Assembly: GCA_031424795.1 (NCBI GenBank)
Contig: JANPIC010000170.1
Span: 1-17,003, forward strand
Direction of reading: 5' to 3'
DNA length: 17,003 bases
From: Aalborgiella sp031424795
Lineage (GTDB): Bacteria; Pseudomonadota; Gammaproteobacteria; Burkholderiales; Burkholderiaceae_C
Of the stretch, positions 1-6,470 are shown piece by piece; position 1 is the first letter of the stretch; each line of letters begins with the position of its first letter. The position numbers and the translations under genes are program-made. A model generated the notes under the pieces. That model did not search any database. It was given only the letters and a program-made list of their open reading frames with translations, and was not told where the DNA came from.

Positions 1-1215
1 AAATATTGGCAGAAAAAGCCGCTGTTGATTCGCGGGGCAATTGCGGGTTTCAAGCCGTTTTTGAGCCGTGACGCGCTGTTTGCCATGGCGGAGCAGGAGG
101 ATGTGGAGTCGCGGTTGATTGTTGAAACGGTGACCAAACCAGCAGCTAAAAGCAGCAAAAAAGCCACGGCAAAGTCGCCAATAAATTCGCCAATGACATG
201 GACGATGACGAACGGTCCGATCTATCCTGACGCATTGCCAGCCTTGAAAACTCCGAATTGGACGCTGCTGGTGCAAGGCGTTGATTTGCACAACCAAGCT
301 GCCTACGAGCTTAAAAACCAGTTCCGCTTCGCACCCGATGCGCGACTGGACGACTTGATGATCAGTTTTGCGACCGATGGTGGCGGTGTGGGGCCGCATT
401 TTGACAGCTACGACGTGTTTTTGCTGCAAGCTGAGGGCAAGCGCCGTTGGAAGATTGGCAAACAAAAAGACCTGACGCTGCAAACCGGCGTGCCACTGAA
501 GATTTTGGCAAATTTTGCGCCTGAGCAAGAGTTTGTGCTGGAAGCCGGCGACATGCTCTACCTACCACCCATGTACGCCCACGAAGGCGTGGCGGTGGGC
601 GAATGCATGACATATTCGATTGGTTTCAGAGCGCCGGCAGAGCTGGAGTTGGCGCGGGAGATGCTGCAGCGGTTTGCGGATGACACGCAGGAAGAGGAAA
701 ATGACGGCGATGAAAATGGTGCTCTAGCCGGCGAATTTGTCGCCGATACAGCTATTAAAAATATAGCAAAAAATGCAGCCAATAAAGTGCTTTACAAAGA
801 CCCGAAGCAAGCAGCGGTAGAAGCGCCTGCGCTGATTCCGGCTGCGTTGCTAGATTTTGCCAAGCAAGCGGTAGAAAAAGCCCTGTCTGACCCAGACGCT
901 TTGGCGCGTAATTTGGGCGAGTATTTGACCGAACCCAAGGCGAATGTGTGGTTTGACGAACCCGAGCCGGACAGTGAGGTGGACATCATTTTGACGCGCC
1001 AAAACCGTGTTGACTTGCACCCACGCAGCCAAATGTTGTTTGACGCACGGCACATCTTTTTGAACGGTGAAAGCTGGCGCGCTGCAGGAGCGGACGCAAA
1101 ACTGATGCAAAAATTGGCAAACCAGCGGTTTCTTGAACCAAAAGACCTCACCAAATCAAGCGATGGCGCGATGGCACTGCTGCAAGAGTGGGCGGATGCG
1201 GGCTGGTTGCTATAA
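1..1215 (+). CDS. roxA: JmjC/cupin ribosomal protein L16 hydroxylase (RoxA/YcfD-like), 5' end outside window
   Basis: This is a Fe(II)/2-oxoglutarate oxygenase of the RoxA/YcfD family, which in E. coli hydroxylates an arginine of ribosomal protein L16. The frame is open from base 1, and the codons before the TTG at 25 read KYWQKKPLL, a typical family N-terminus. The TTG is therefore internal and the true start lies before the window; 404 residues are visible. The metal site is visible as HFD (His codon 397-399, Asp codon 403-405) and a distal His in PMYAHEG (codon 580-582), inside the GGGVGPHFDSYDVFLLQ and LEAGDMLYLPP cupin strands. The C-terminal part after about base 850 fits the family's winged-helix region. 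Two odd stretches interrupt the usual sequence: a Lys/Ala/Ser-rich insert near 130-200, and an acidic insert near 690-775 that contains a copy of the interspersed repeat. Family assignment is firm; the substrate is inferred from homologues. Confidence 0.88.
   Translation, partial: KYWQKKPLLIRGAIAGFKPFLSRDALFAMAEQEDVESRLIVETVTKPAAKSSKKATAKSPINSPMTWTMTNGPIYPDALPALKTPNWTLLVQGVDLHNQAAYELKNQFRFAPDARLDDLMISFATDGGGVGPHFDSYDVFLLQAEGKRRWKIGKQKDLTLQTGVPLKILANFAPEQEFVLEAGDMLYLPPMYAHEGVAVGECMTYSIGFRAPAELELAREMLQRFADDTQEEENDGDENGALAGEFVADTAIKNIAKNAANKVLYKDPKQAAVEAPALIPAALLDFAKQAVEKALSDPDALARNLGEYLTEPKANVWFDEPEPDSEVDIILTRQNRVDLHPRSQMLFDARHIFLNGESWRAAGADAKLMQKLANQRFLEPKDLTKSSDGAMALLQEWADAGWLL
722..773 (+). 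repeat. Interspersed repeat, copy 1 (inside the hydroxylase gene)
   Basis: The stretch beginning CTCTAGCCGGCG and ending in the hairpin GCTAT(751-755)...ATAGC(763-767) plus an A-run matches copy 2 at about 38 of 49 positions by eye. It lies in frame in the hydroxylase gene, coding for roughly LAGEFVADTAIKNIAKN, and uses CTA and ATA codons that are rare in the rest of the gene. Confidence 0.65.
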
Positions 1216-1250
1216 AAAAATGCCTTTGAACCGTCTTGTCAGGTGTTTTT
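1216..1250 (+). terminator. Possible Rho-independent terminator after the hydroxylase gene
   Basis: Immediately after the stop codon, 1216-1225 (AAAAATGCCT) can pair over ten positions with 1241-1250 (AGGTGTTTTT), two of them G-U wobbles. The loop is 15 nt and the right arm ends in a T-run. The GC content of the stem is low, so the call is tentative. Confidence 0.4.
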
Positions 1251-1319
1251 AAAAGTTGTTTTTATGCGGATTTTTGTAAGTTTGGATGAAGCAAAGTTGA
1301 AGTAACTAAGGGTTTCCAC

Positions 1320-1346
1320 TTGCATGCCTTGAATTCCAGCTATAAT
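1320..1346 (+). promoter_or_regulatory. Candidate sigma-70 promoter for the Ala-rich lipoprotein
   Basis: A perfect TATAAT (1341-1346) is preceded by TTGCAT (1320-1325) at a short 15-bp spacing. Transcription would begin near 1353 and give a leader of about 155 nt before the lipoprotein ATG. The -10 box is convincing; the -35 spacing is not ideal. Confidence 0.45.
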
Positions 1347-1369
1347 TGAAGGCTTAGGTGCAAGAAACT

Positions 1370-1401
1370 CGAGTATTTTTCATCTAATGTTGAAGCACTC
1401 G
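1370..1401 (+). other. Hairpin in the lipoprotein leader
   Basis: CGAGT (1370-1374) pairs with ACTCG (1397-1401), and TTCA/TGAA can pair inside the loop. It falls in the putative 5' leader of the lipoprotein gene. A function is not evident; it could be an mRNA-stabilising 5' structure. Confidence 0.3.
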
Positions 1402-1458
1402 CTTTTGACATAACAGTTTGTTTTTAAGCAGATCGTTGTTGAGAGAGTTGGCGTTTTG

Positions 1459-1480
1459 ACAATTTCCGGAAATTGTTTTT
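1459..1480 (+). promoter_or_regulatory. 18-bp perfect palindrome followed by a T-run in the lipoprotein leader
   Basis: ACAATTTCCGGAAATTGT (1459-1476) is a perfect palindrome, directly followed by TTTT and a pyrimidine stretch, and it ends 32 bases before the lipoprotein ATG. As RNA it forms a 7-bp AU-rich stem with a CCGG loop and a U-tail, like a weak intrinsic terminator. As DNA it could be a dimer operator. I cannot tell which from sequence alone. Confidence 0.45.
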
Positions 1481-1508
1481 CTCTTATTAATTATTTAAGG
1501 ACTCTCTC

Positions 1509-1847
1509 ATGAACAAGTCAATCGTTATCGCAGCTGTTATCGCTGCTGCTGCCCTCGCTGCTTGCGGTAAAAAAGAAGAAGCTAAAGTTGAAGCACCAGC
1601 TGCTCCAGCTGCAGTAGTTGCTCCAGTTGTTGAAGCTGCTAAAGACGCTGGCGCTGCTGCTACTGCTGCTGCAGGCGCTGCTGCTGACGCATCTAAAGTT
1701 GCTGCTGGCGCTGCTGCCGACACAGCTAAAGACGCTGCTGCAACTGCTGCTGGCGCTGCTAAAGACGCTGCCGGTGCTGCTGCAACTGCTGCTGTTGACG
1801 CTGCTAAAGCTGCTGGCGCAAAAGCTGCTGACGCTGCTAAGAAGTAA
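1509..1847 (+). CDS. Small Ala-rich lipoprotein with 11-residue repeats
   Basis: The 112-residue product starts with a lipoprotein signal: a basic N-end, a hydrophobic Ala/Ile/Val stretch, and a lipobox LAAC with Cys19. It is probably a lipid-anchored periplasmic or outer-membrane protein. After a Lys/Glu linker and a Pro/Ala/Val segment (about 25-41), residues 42-107 divide into six consecutive 11-residue units such as EAAKDAGAAAT, VAAGAAADTAK and DAAKAAGAKAA, followed by DAAKK. This periodicity resembles LEA group 3 proteins and implies a long amphipathic helix. The start is set by AAGGA (1497-1501), 7 nt before the ATG. Ala is written almost only as GCT/GCA, a bias often seen in strongly expressed genes. 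I recognise no named family, and the function is unknown. Confidence 0.85.
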   Translation: MNKSIVIAAVIAAAALAACGKKEEAKVEAPAAPAAVVAPVVEAAKDAGAAATAAAGAAADASKVAAGAAADTAKDAAATAAGAAKDAAGAAATAAVDAAKAAGAKAADAAKK

Positions 1848-1894
1848 TACTTCTTTAACCATGCGGTTTGCTGCAAGGCAAATCGCAGGTTGAT

Positions 1895-1932
1895 AAAAAA
1901 AACCGCTCATCGCAAGATGCAGCGGTTTTTTT
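1895..1932. terminator. Strong bidirectional terminator between convergent genes
   Basis: AAAAAAACCGCT (1896-1907) pairs with AGCGGTTTTTTT (1921-1932) over 12 bp. Inside, CATC/GATG forms a second short stem closing a GCAA tetraloop, with one bulged C. It has an A-run on one side and a T-run on the other, so it can serve both the lipoprotein gene (+) and the MBL hydrolase (-), which ends 15 bases further on. Confidence 0.9.
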
Positions 1933-1946
1933 ACGTCTGAAGATTC

Positions 1947-2777
1947 CTAAACTACCATCCAAGGCGTGCCAGTTTCAGGACAGGCCGCGAAAATTTCTGC
2001 CGGCATGCAGCCCATCACCGCTGCCAAGGCGCTTTGAGCCATTGAGGGGTGGTTGTTCTGCTGGCTCAGGTGCGCAGCACTGACGTGGCGCAGCTTGTCA
2101 TGCATCACGGCTGACAAAAGCTCTGCCGCTTGCGCGTTAGACAAATGCCCAAAATCACCACCGACGCGCGCTTTTAAGAATGCAGGATATTTGGAGTTGC
2201 TCAGCATCTCTTCATCATGGTTGCTCTCTAACAGCAGCGCGTTGCAGCCGGCGATGCTGTCAATCACATGGCGGCTGGCGTGGCCTAGGTCGGTCAAGAT
2301 ACCAAGTTTCACATGACCGTCGCTGCAAGTTAACTGCAAAGGTTCACGCGCGTCATGCGGAACGGTGAACGGGTTGAGTTGCAAGTCACCAACGGCTATG
2401 GGACAGGTGTCTGAGCCAATGCGCACCAAGGCTTCAAACCCTGGCACTAATTGCGAATGGGATGGCTGTCTGCTACGCAATTTCAGCTGCATGTCTTGCA
2501 GTGCCGCATGTGTGCCGCTACTCGCCCACACAGGGATGCTGTAGCGTGATGCCAACTGGGTGACGCAGCCAATATGGTCGCTGTGCTCATGGGTGATGAA
2601 GATAGCGTCGATGTCGGCTGGCTGCACATCGGCCACTGCCAGAAGCTCAAGCAGACGGGAAAGCCGCATGCCACAATCGACCAAAACGCGATTCGGCTTC
2701 GTACCGTGTGCACTACTGGCTTCTACCAGTGTTGCATTTCCCGTGCTGCCGCTGCTCAGATTTTTATAGCGGAGCAT
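1947..2777 (-). CDS. MBL-fold metallo-hydrolase, YycJ/WalJ-like
   Basis: This 276-residue protein of the metallo-beta-lactamase superfamily is closest in layout to YycJ/WalJ/VicX-type cytoplasmic hydrolases, which are suspected nucleases. The N-terminus carries SSGSTGNAT (residues 8-16), typical of that group. The metal ligands are visible: THEHSDHIG at 62-70 (His63, His65, Asp67, His68), His141 in VPHDA, Asp163 in LTDLGH, and a late His236 in AAHLSQQNNHP. SNHDEEML (185-192) and GHLSNAQAA (210-218) are further conserved-looking motifs. The ATG lies 16 bases after the bamC stop, without a clear Shine-Dalgarno, suggesting co-transcription as the last gene of a dapA-bamC-MBL operon. Substrate unknown. 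Confidence 0.85.
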   Translation of the reverse strand: MLRYKNLSSGSTGNATLVEASSAHGTKPNRVLVDCGMRLSRLLELLAVADVQPADIDAIFITHEHSDHIGCVTQLASRYSIPVWASSGTHAALQDMQLKLRSRQPSHSQLVPGFEALVRIGSDTCPIAVGDLQLNPFTVPHDAREPLQLTCSDGHVKLGILTDLGHASRHVIDSIAGCNALLLESNHDEEMLSNSKYPAFLKARVGGDFGHLSNAQAAELLSAVMHDKLRHVSAAHLSQQNNHPSMAQSALAAVMGCMPAEIFAACPETGTPWMVV

Positions 2778-2793
2778 GGTGAAGACAAAATGT

Positions 2794-3906
2794 CTATTTC
2801 AAATCGTCAGCCAACACCTTGAGGATGTTTTGTGTATCTTTGGCAGGCGCCGCGCCACCTGTCACGTTTTGCACGCTAACTGTGGTCTGTGCAGCGTTGT
2901 TACTTTTCACCAAAATGCGGTACTTTAAGACAGGTGTGTTTGTGTCGCTGCTGAGGTTCAGGAGTTTGGCTAAAAAACCTTTTTCTTTGACGTCAGGATT
3001 CAGCTCGACATAGCGCACAAAGTAAATACCTTGCGCACGGTCGCGGTCTTCCACGGTGAAGCCGGTGCGGTCAAGTGCCAGGCCAACTCGGCGCCAAGCG
3101 CGGTCAAAAGCTTCGCTGACTTGAATCACGCTTTGGCCGTTGTCGGTGGTGATTTTGGATGTTTGAACTGCGGGTGCTGATGCCGCTACTTTCTTAGATT
3201 GTTCCTCAGAAACACCCATACGCACCATCATGCGTCGTAAAAATTCAGCTTCCAATTCTGGATCAGGTGCGCGCGGCTCCCACACTGTGGTACCAGAGCT
3301 GCCAGTAACATATTTTTCAACCATGCCGCGATGGCTCACATAAATTTCTGTTTCGCCCGCACTGTTGCGCTCAATGCGGGTGCGGAATTTGTCGCGCTCA
3401 CCGGTTGAGTAGATCGAATCCAAGAGTTTGCCCAAACTGGCACGGATAAAGTCTTGTGGCAACTTGGCGCGGTTTTCTGCCCAGTCGGTCTCAATGATGC
3501 CCAAGCCCTGCTCATCGGTGGCGAGCAAAAAGCCGTTGTCTGTCCAAAAATCACGCAAAGCCGGGAAAACTTTGTCAGGTGTGCGTTTCACCACCAACCA
3601 ACGCTGGTTGCCGGCGCGTTCAATGCTCACATCGCCCAAGGTCAAAGGTGCTGTTGCGGTTGTGGTTTGGGTCGATTTACCCGCTTCGAAACCGCTGGCA
3701 GAGTTGCTATTAGCAGGTAATTGGTAACGGTTGTCTCGGCTGAGCTGCACCAAATCGGGTGGGATTTCTAGTGAATTGCCTTTTTGAACGCTTTTGTAAT
3801 TGATTTTGTCTTCCTCAATCACAGCGCAAGCGCCCAAGCCAAAAGCGCAGACGAGAGCCAAGCTGATCGTGCGTTGCACAGTGTTCAATTTAACGTTACG
3901 GTTCAC
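2794..3906 (-). CDS. bamC: Outer membrane assembly lipoprotein BamC
   Basis: BamC (NlpB) is a lipoprotein accessory subunit of the beta-barrel assembly machine. I choose the GTG at 3906 rather than the TTG at 3921, because AAGGA sits 7 nt before that GTG, within the would-be first codons of the longer form. This gives 370 residues with a normal lipoprotein signal and lipobox LGAC (Cys27). After the Cys comes an extended segment with INYKSVQKGNSLEIPPDL (35-52), the region that in E. coli BamC wraps along BamD. Two helix-grip domains follow, at about 95-200 (WLVVKRTPDKVFPALRDFW) and about 235-345 (IQVSEAFDRAWRRVGLALD). The position directly after dapA is the same as in E. coli and supports the assignment. 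The dapA-bamC gap is 27 bases. Confidence 0.9.
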   Translation of the reverse strand: MNRNVKLNTVQRTISLALVCAFGLGACAVIEEDKINYKSVQKGNSLEIPPDLVQLSRDNRYQLPANSNSASGFEAGKSTQTTTATAPLTLGDVSIERAGNQRWLVVKRTPDKVFPALRDFWTDNGFLLATDEQGLGIIETDWAENRAKLPQDFIRASLGKLLDSIYSTGERDKFRTRIERNSAGETEIYVSHRGMVEKYVTGSSGTTVWEPRAPDPELEAEFLRRMMVRMGVSEEQSKKVAASAPAVQTSKITTDNGQSVIQVSEAFDRAWRRVGLALDRTGFTVEDRDRAQGIYFVRYVELNPDVKEKGFLAKLLNLSSDTNTPVLKYRILVKSNNAAQTTVSVQNVTGGAAPAKDTQNILKVLADDLK

Positions 3907-3933
3907 TCTTAAATCCTTCAAAAATTTGTTTGA

Positions 3934-4872
3934 TTACAGCAATCCAGCTTCACGCATGGCAGCTTCGACAACGGGCTGACTGGCAGCGGTCAACTCTGTC
4001 AATGGCAGGCGAATCGCTGGGCCGCACAGACCCAAACGCTTCATCGCCCACTTCACAGCAATCGGATTGCCTTCAATGCCCATGGCTTTGTGCAGGCTTA
4101 GCAGCTTGAACTGTATCGCCATCGCCGTTTTGATGTCACCCGCCACTGCAGCCACGCACAGCTCATGCAAAAGCTTGGGCGCAATGTTCGCCGTGACGCT
4201 GATATTGCCTTGACCGCCGCACAGCATCATGGCCACTGCGGTTGGGTCGTCGCCTGAGTAGATGGCAAAATCTTTGTTTAGTTCCGTTTTCAAAGCTTGC
4301 GCGCCTTTGATCAGCCACTGCGCTTTGTCGATATTGCCACTGGCTTCTTTGATGCCGACGATGCCGTCCACGCGTGCCAGGCGCAGTGTCGTTTCGACCG
4401 ACATATCTGCCACAGTACGCCCTGGCACGTTGTACAGCACCATAGGCAGCGCGACGGCTTCGGCAATCGCTTTGAAATGCAGGTATTGGCCTTCTTGGGT
4501 CGGGCGGTTGTAGTAGGGTACGACTTGCAGCTGGCAATCTGCGCCTACTTGCTTGGCGTACTTGGCCAGCTCAATCGCCTCAGCCGTTGAATTAGCCCCG
4601 CAGCCCGCCATGATGGGCACATGCTTGCCACCGCGCACGCTTGGGTTAGCAGCAGCGTAGCGTTTAGATTCTTCAACAGACACGCGAATGATCTCGCAGT
4701 GTTCTTGCACGCTGACCGTTGGCGATTCACCCGTGGTGCCGACCACGCCGATGCAATCGGTGCCCTCAGTGATGTGCCAATCAATCAGCTTACGCAGCGC
4801 CGGGTAGTCCACGCTTCCGTCTAAGTTCATGGGTGTTGCTAGGGCAACGATGCTTCCTGTGATGGGTGTCAT
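3934..4872 (-). CDS. dapA: 4-hydroxy-tetrahydrodipicolinate synthase
   Basis: DapA condenses pyruvate with aspartate semialdehyde, the committed step of the lysine/diaminopimelate pathway that supplies peptidoglycan cross-links. The product is 312 residues with a complete TIM barrel. Visible active-site elements are VVGTTGESPT (43-52, substrate threonines), VPYYNRPTQ (118-126), YNVPGRT (147-153; Tyr147, Arg152) and the Schiff-base lysine in GIKEASG (Lys175). A loop around 72-84 (AAANPSVRGGKH) is longer than in the E. coli enzyme. The ATG has no obvious Shine-Dalgarno, but the MTPITGSIVALATPM start matches the family. It heads the leftward dapA-bamC-MBL operon. Identification is secure. Confidence 0.95.
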   Translation of the reverse strand: MTPITGSIVALATPMNLDGSVDYPALRKLIDWHITEGTDCIGVVGTTGESPTVSVQEHCEIIRVSVEESKRYAAANPSVRGGKHVPIMAGCGANSTAEAIELAKYAKQVGADCQLQVVPYYNRPTQEGQYLHFKAIAEAVALPMVLYNVPGRTVADMSVETTLRLARVDGIVGIKEASGNIDKAQWLIKGAQALKTELNKDFAIYSGDDPTAVAMMLCGGQGNISVTANIAPKLLHELCVAAVAGDIKTAMAIQFKLLSLHKAMGIEGNPIAVKWAMKRLGLCGPAIRLPLTELTAASQPVVEAAMREAGLL

Positions 4873-4916
4873 AAAGAGGGTAAAGTAAAAGTGAAATTTA
4901 ATCGGCTAATTACCGC

Positions 4917-4944
4917 ATTCTACCTAGAGAATCTGACCCTAAAA
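4917..4944 (-). promoter_or_regulatory. Candidate promoter for the dapA operon
   Basis: On the minus strand TAGAAT (4922-4917) is preceded by TTTTAG (4944-4939) with a 16-bp spacer. It lies about 45 bases upstream of the dapA ATG, in the 101-base gap after the small membrane-protein gene. The -35 is weak, so read-through from the MFS gene is also possible. Confidence 0.4.
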
Positions 4945-4973
4945 GTAAAGCTGAAGCAAAGCTAAAAAGGAAA

Positions 4974-5111
4974 CTAAAAACACAGCCAAATCTGATTCGC
5001 CAGTTCCACCATAAACTCTGGCCGAATATATGCCATAAATACCGCACCCAAAGCAATGGCAGCCATTGCCCAAATGAGTACGCGTTTGGTCATATTCGCA
5101 TCGATTTTCAT
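4974..5111 (-). CDS. Small single-span membrane protein (45 aa), coupled to the MFS gene
   Basis: A 45-codon frame runs from an ATG at 5111 to a TAG at 4974. It starts MKIDANMTKRVLIW, continues with a hydrophobic stretch at residues 11-29 (VLIWAMAAIALGAVFMAYI), and ends in a short acidic/aromatic tail finishing NQIWLCF. The prediction is one transmembrane helix with a basic N-side. Its ATG lies one base after the MFS stop (TGA-T-ATG), so translational coupling is likely, and it may be an accessory or unrelated small membrane protein. A second in-frame ATG at codon 7 is possible. I recognise no family; the support is position, hydrophobicity pattern and absence of any overlapping gene. Confidence 0.65.
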   Translation of the reverse strand: MKIDANMTKRVLIWAMAAIALGAVFMAYIRPEFMVELANQIWLCF

Positions 5112-5112
5112 A

Positions 5113-6351
5113 TCAAGCCGGTTTCAATGGTGACCTTGGCACGGCCGATTCTTTCACCGGCAAATTAATCAAACCACCAAACACACCTAATGCGATGATG
5201 ATGTACCACATCACGTCATAGCTCTTGTTCGCATCAAATATCACAGCACCCATCCACGCGCCTAAGAACGAGCCGATTTGGTGGCTGAAAAAGACGAATC
5301 CGCTGAGCATGGATAAATGCTGAATACCGAATATCTGCGCGACCAAAGCGTTAGTAGGCGGCACGGTAGATAACCACAATAATCCCATCACGCTGGCGAA
5401 TATATAAACACTCATCGGGGTTAGGGGTGCGATTATAAAAATAGTCACTGAAACAGCTCGTGCAAAGTAGATGAAAGATAATATTTTGCGTTTCGCCAGC
5501 CTTTGCCCCAAGGAGCCGGCTATGTAGGTGCCAAATACATTAAACAAGCCGATCAACGCCAAGGCGTAACTAGCTACTTGCGGTGACAAGCCTTTGTCTT
5601 TCAAATAGCTAGGCATGTGTACGCCAATGAAGACGACTTGGAAACCGCAAACAAAATAGCCCGCCATCAAAAGCTGGAAACTCGGGTATTTGAAGGCTTC
5701 TTTGAGCGCTTCCATGATGGTTTGGTCGCGTTTGGCAGGCGCTGAGCCGTTGGTGAAAGCATGCTCGCGCAGGCCGAACGACAGCGGAATCATCAATAAG
5801 GTGGCAAAACCCAGCATCACCAGCGCTTGTTGCCAGCCAAAGCTGCTGATCAAAAAGCCCTCGGTCGGCACCATCAAAAACTGTCCAAACGAGCCCGCCG
5901 CCGCCGCCACGCCCATTGCCCAGCTGCGTTTATCAGCGGGCACATTACGGCCAATCACGCCGTAAATCACCGCATACGTTGTGCCAGACTGCGCTGCACC
6001 TATCAAGATGCCGGCTGCAAGGGCAAACAAAAAGGGCGTATTCGCATAAGCCATGCCAAACAAGCCAAAGGCATAGAGCAACGCGCCGCCAATAATCACC
6101 TTGAACGCGCCAAACTTGTCTGCCAGCATCCCTGCCGCAATGCCAGTGACGCCCCATGAGAGGTTTTGAATGGCGATGGCGAAGGCGAAATTCTCACGCG
6201 TCCAGCCATATTGCGTGGTGATAGGCTGCAGCCACAGGCCAAAGCCGTGGCGAATGCCCATGGCCAGTGTCACAATGGCGGCACCACATATAAGAACCTG
6301 AGACAGGCTGAGAGGTTGATGTGTCTGCTTGGGTACTGAATGTGTCGTCAT
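5113..6351 (-). CDS. MFS transporter (monocarboxylate/oxalate-formate-antiporter type)
   Basis: This 412-residue major facilitator has about 12 hydrophobic segments in two halves, separated by a charged loop around residues 198-217 (REHAFTNGSAPAKRDQ). The first half carries MGIRHGFGLWLQPITTQYGW and GMLADKFGAFKVIIGG, the latter being the loop 2-3 signature (G-x-x-x-D-K/R-x-G). General style is that of monocarboxylate or oxalate/formate-type MFS carriers, but the substrate cannot be read from sequence. I use the ATG at 6351, which has AAGG four bases upstream, and not the in-frame TTG at 6381. It is divergent from parE, and a LexA-like palindrome lies 70-89 bases upstream of its start. The 45-residue gene follows after one base. 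Confidence 0.85.
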   Translation of the reverse strand: MTTHSVPKQTHQPLSLSQVLICGAAIVTLAMGIRHGFGLWLQPITTQYGWTRENFAFAIAIQNLSWGVTGIAAGMLADKFGAFKVIIGGALLYAFGLFGMAYANTPFLFALAAGILIGAAQSGTTYAVIYGVIGRNVPADKRSWAMGVAAAAGSFGQFLMVPTEGFLISSFGWQQALVMLGFATLLMIPLSFGLREHAFTNGSAPAKRDQTIMEALKEAFKYPSFQLLMAGYFVCGFQVVFIGVHMPSYLKDKGLSPQVASYALALIGLFNVFGTYIAGSLGQRLAKRKILSFIYFARAVSVTIFIIAPLTPMSVYIFASVMGLLWLSTVPPTNALVAQIFGIQHLSMLSGFVFFSHQIGSFLGAWMGAVIFDANKSYDVMWYIIIALGVFGGLINLPVKESAVPRSPLKPA

Positions 6352-6415
6352 ATGCCTTGAGTTTAGCGGGATGCGCCACAACGTGCAGACGGCGTCTCAA
6401 TTTTGGTTAAATCAT

Positions 6416-6424
6416 TGTTATACT
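6416..6424 (+). promoter_or_regulatory. Extended -10 promoter candidate for parE
   Basis: TGTTATACT (6416-6424) is a TGn-extended -10 hexamer (TATACT) with no good -35. Transcription would start near 6431, giving a leader of about 40 nt. A second -10-like TACAAT at 6457-6462 is so close to the parE ATG (6471) that it would give a nearly leaderless message. No Shine-Dalgarno is visible before parE. Confidence 0.45.
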
Positions 6425-6440
6425 GATTATTTGTACAGTA
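6421..6440. promoter_or_regulatory. LexA-box-like palindrome between MFS gene and parE
   Basis: TACTGATTATTTGTACAGTA has perfect TACTG...CAGTA arms around ten AT-rich bases. It matches the E. coli SOS box pattern TACTGT-N8-ACAGTA except for one base of the left half (CTGA instead of CTGT). It overlaps the extended -10 proposed for parE and sits in the divergent control region of the MFS gene, where a repressor could act on either side. LexA binding is inferred, not shown. Confidence 0.45.
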
Positions 6441-6470
6441 AACATTTGCAACCGTCTACAATGTAACGCT

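Noticed and set aside
1456..1490. TTGACA (1456-1461) with TATTAA (1485-1490) as a promoter for the lipoprotein gene
   Set aside because: The spacing of 23 bp is too long; the upstream TATAAT at 1341 is a better candidate.
1518..1910. Long open frames on both strands across the Ala-rich gene
   Set aside because: They arise from the GCT-rich repeat. The + frame with lipobox and Shine-Dalgarno is the real one; the others encode Leu-, Ser- or Ala-only low complexity.
3907..3921. In-frame TTG start for bamC five codons upstream
   Set aside because: The AAGGA in these codons is ideally placed as a ribosome site for the GTG at 3906, and the shorter form gives a normal lipoprotein signal.
6352..6381. 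Longer MFS protein starting at TTG 6381
   Set aside because: The ATG at 6351 has AAGG upstream, and the additional residues MWRIPLNSRH are not like an MFS N-terminus.
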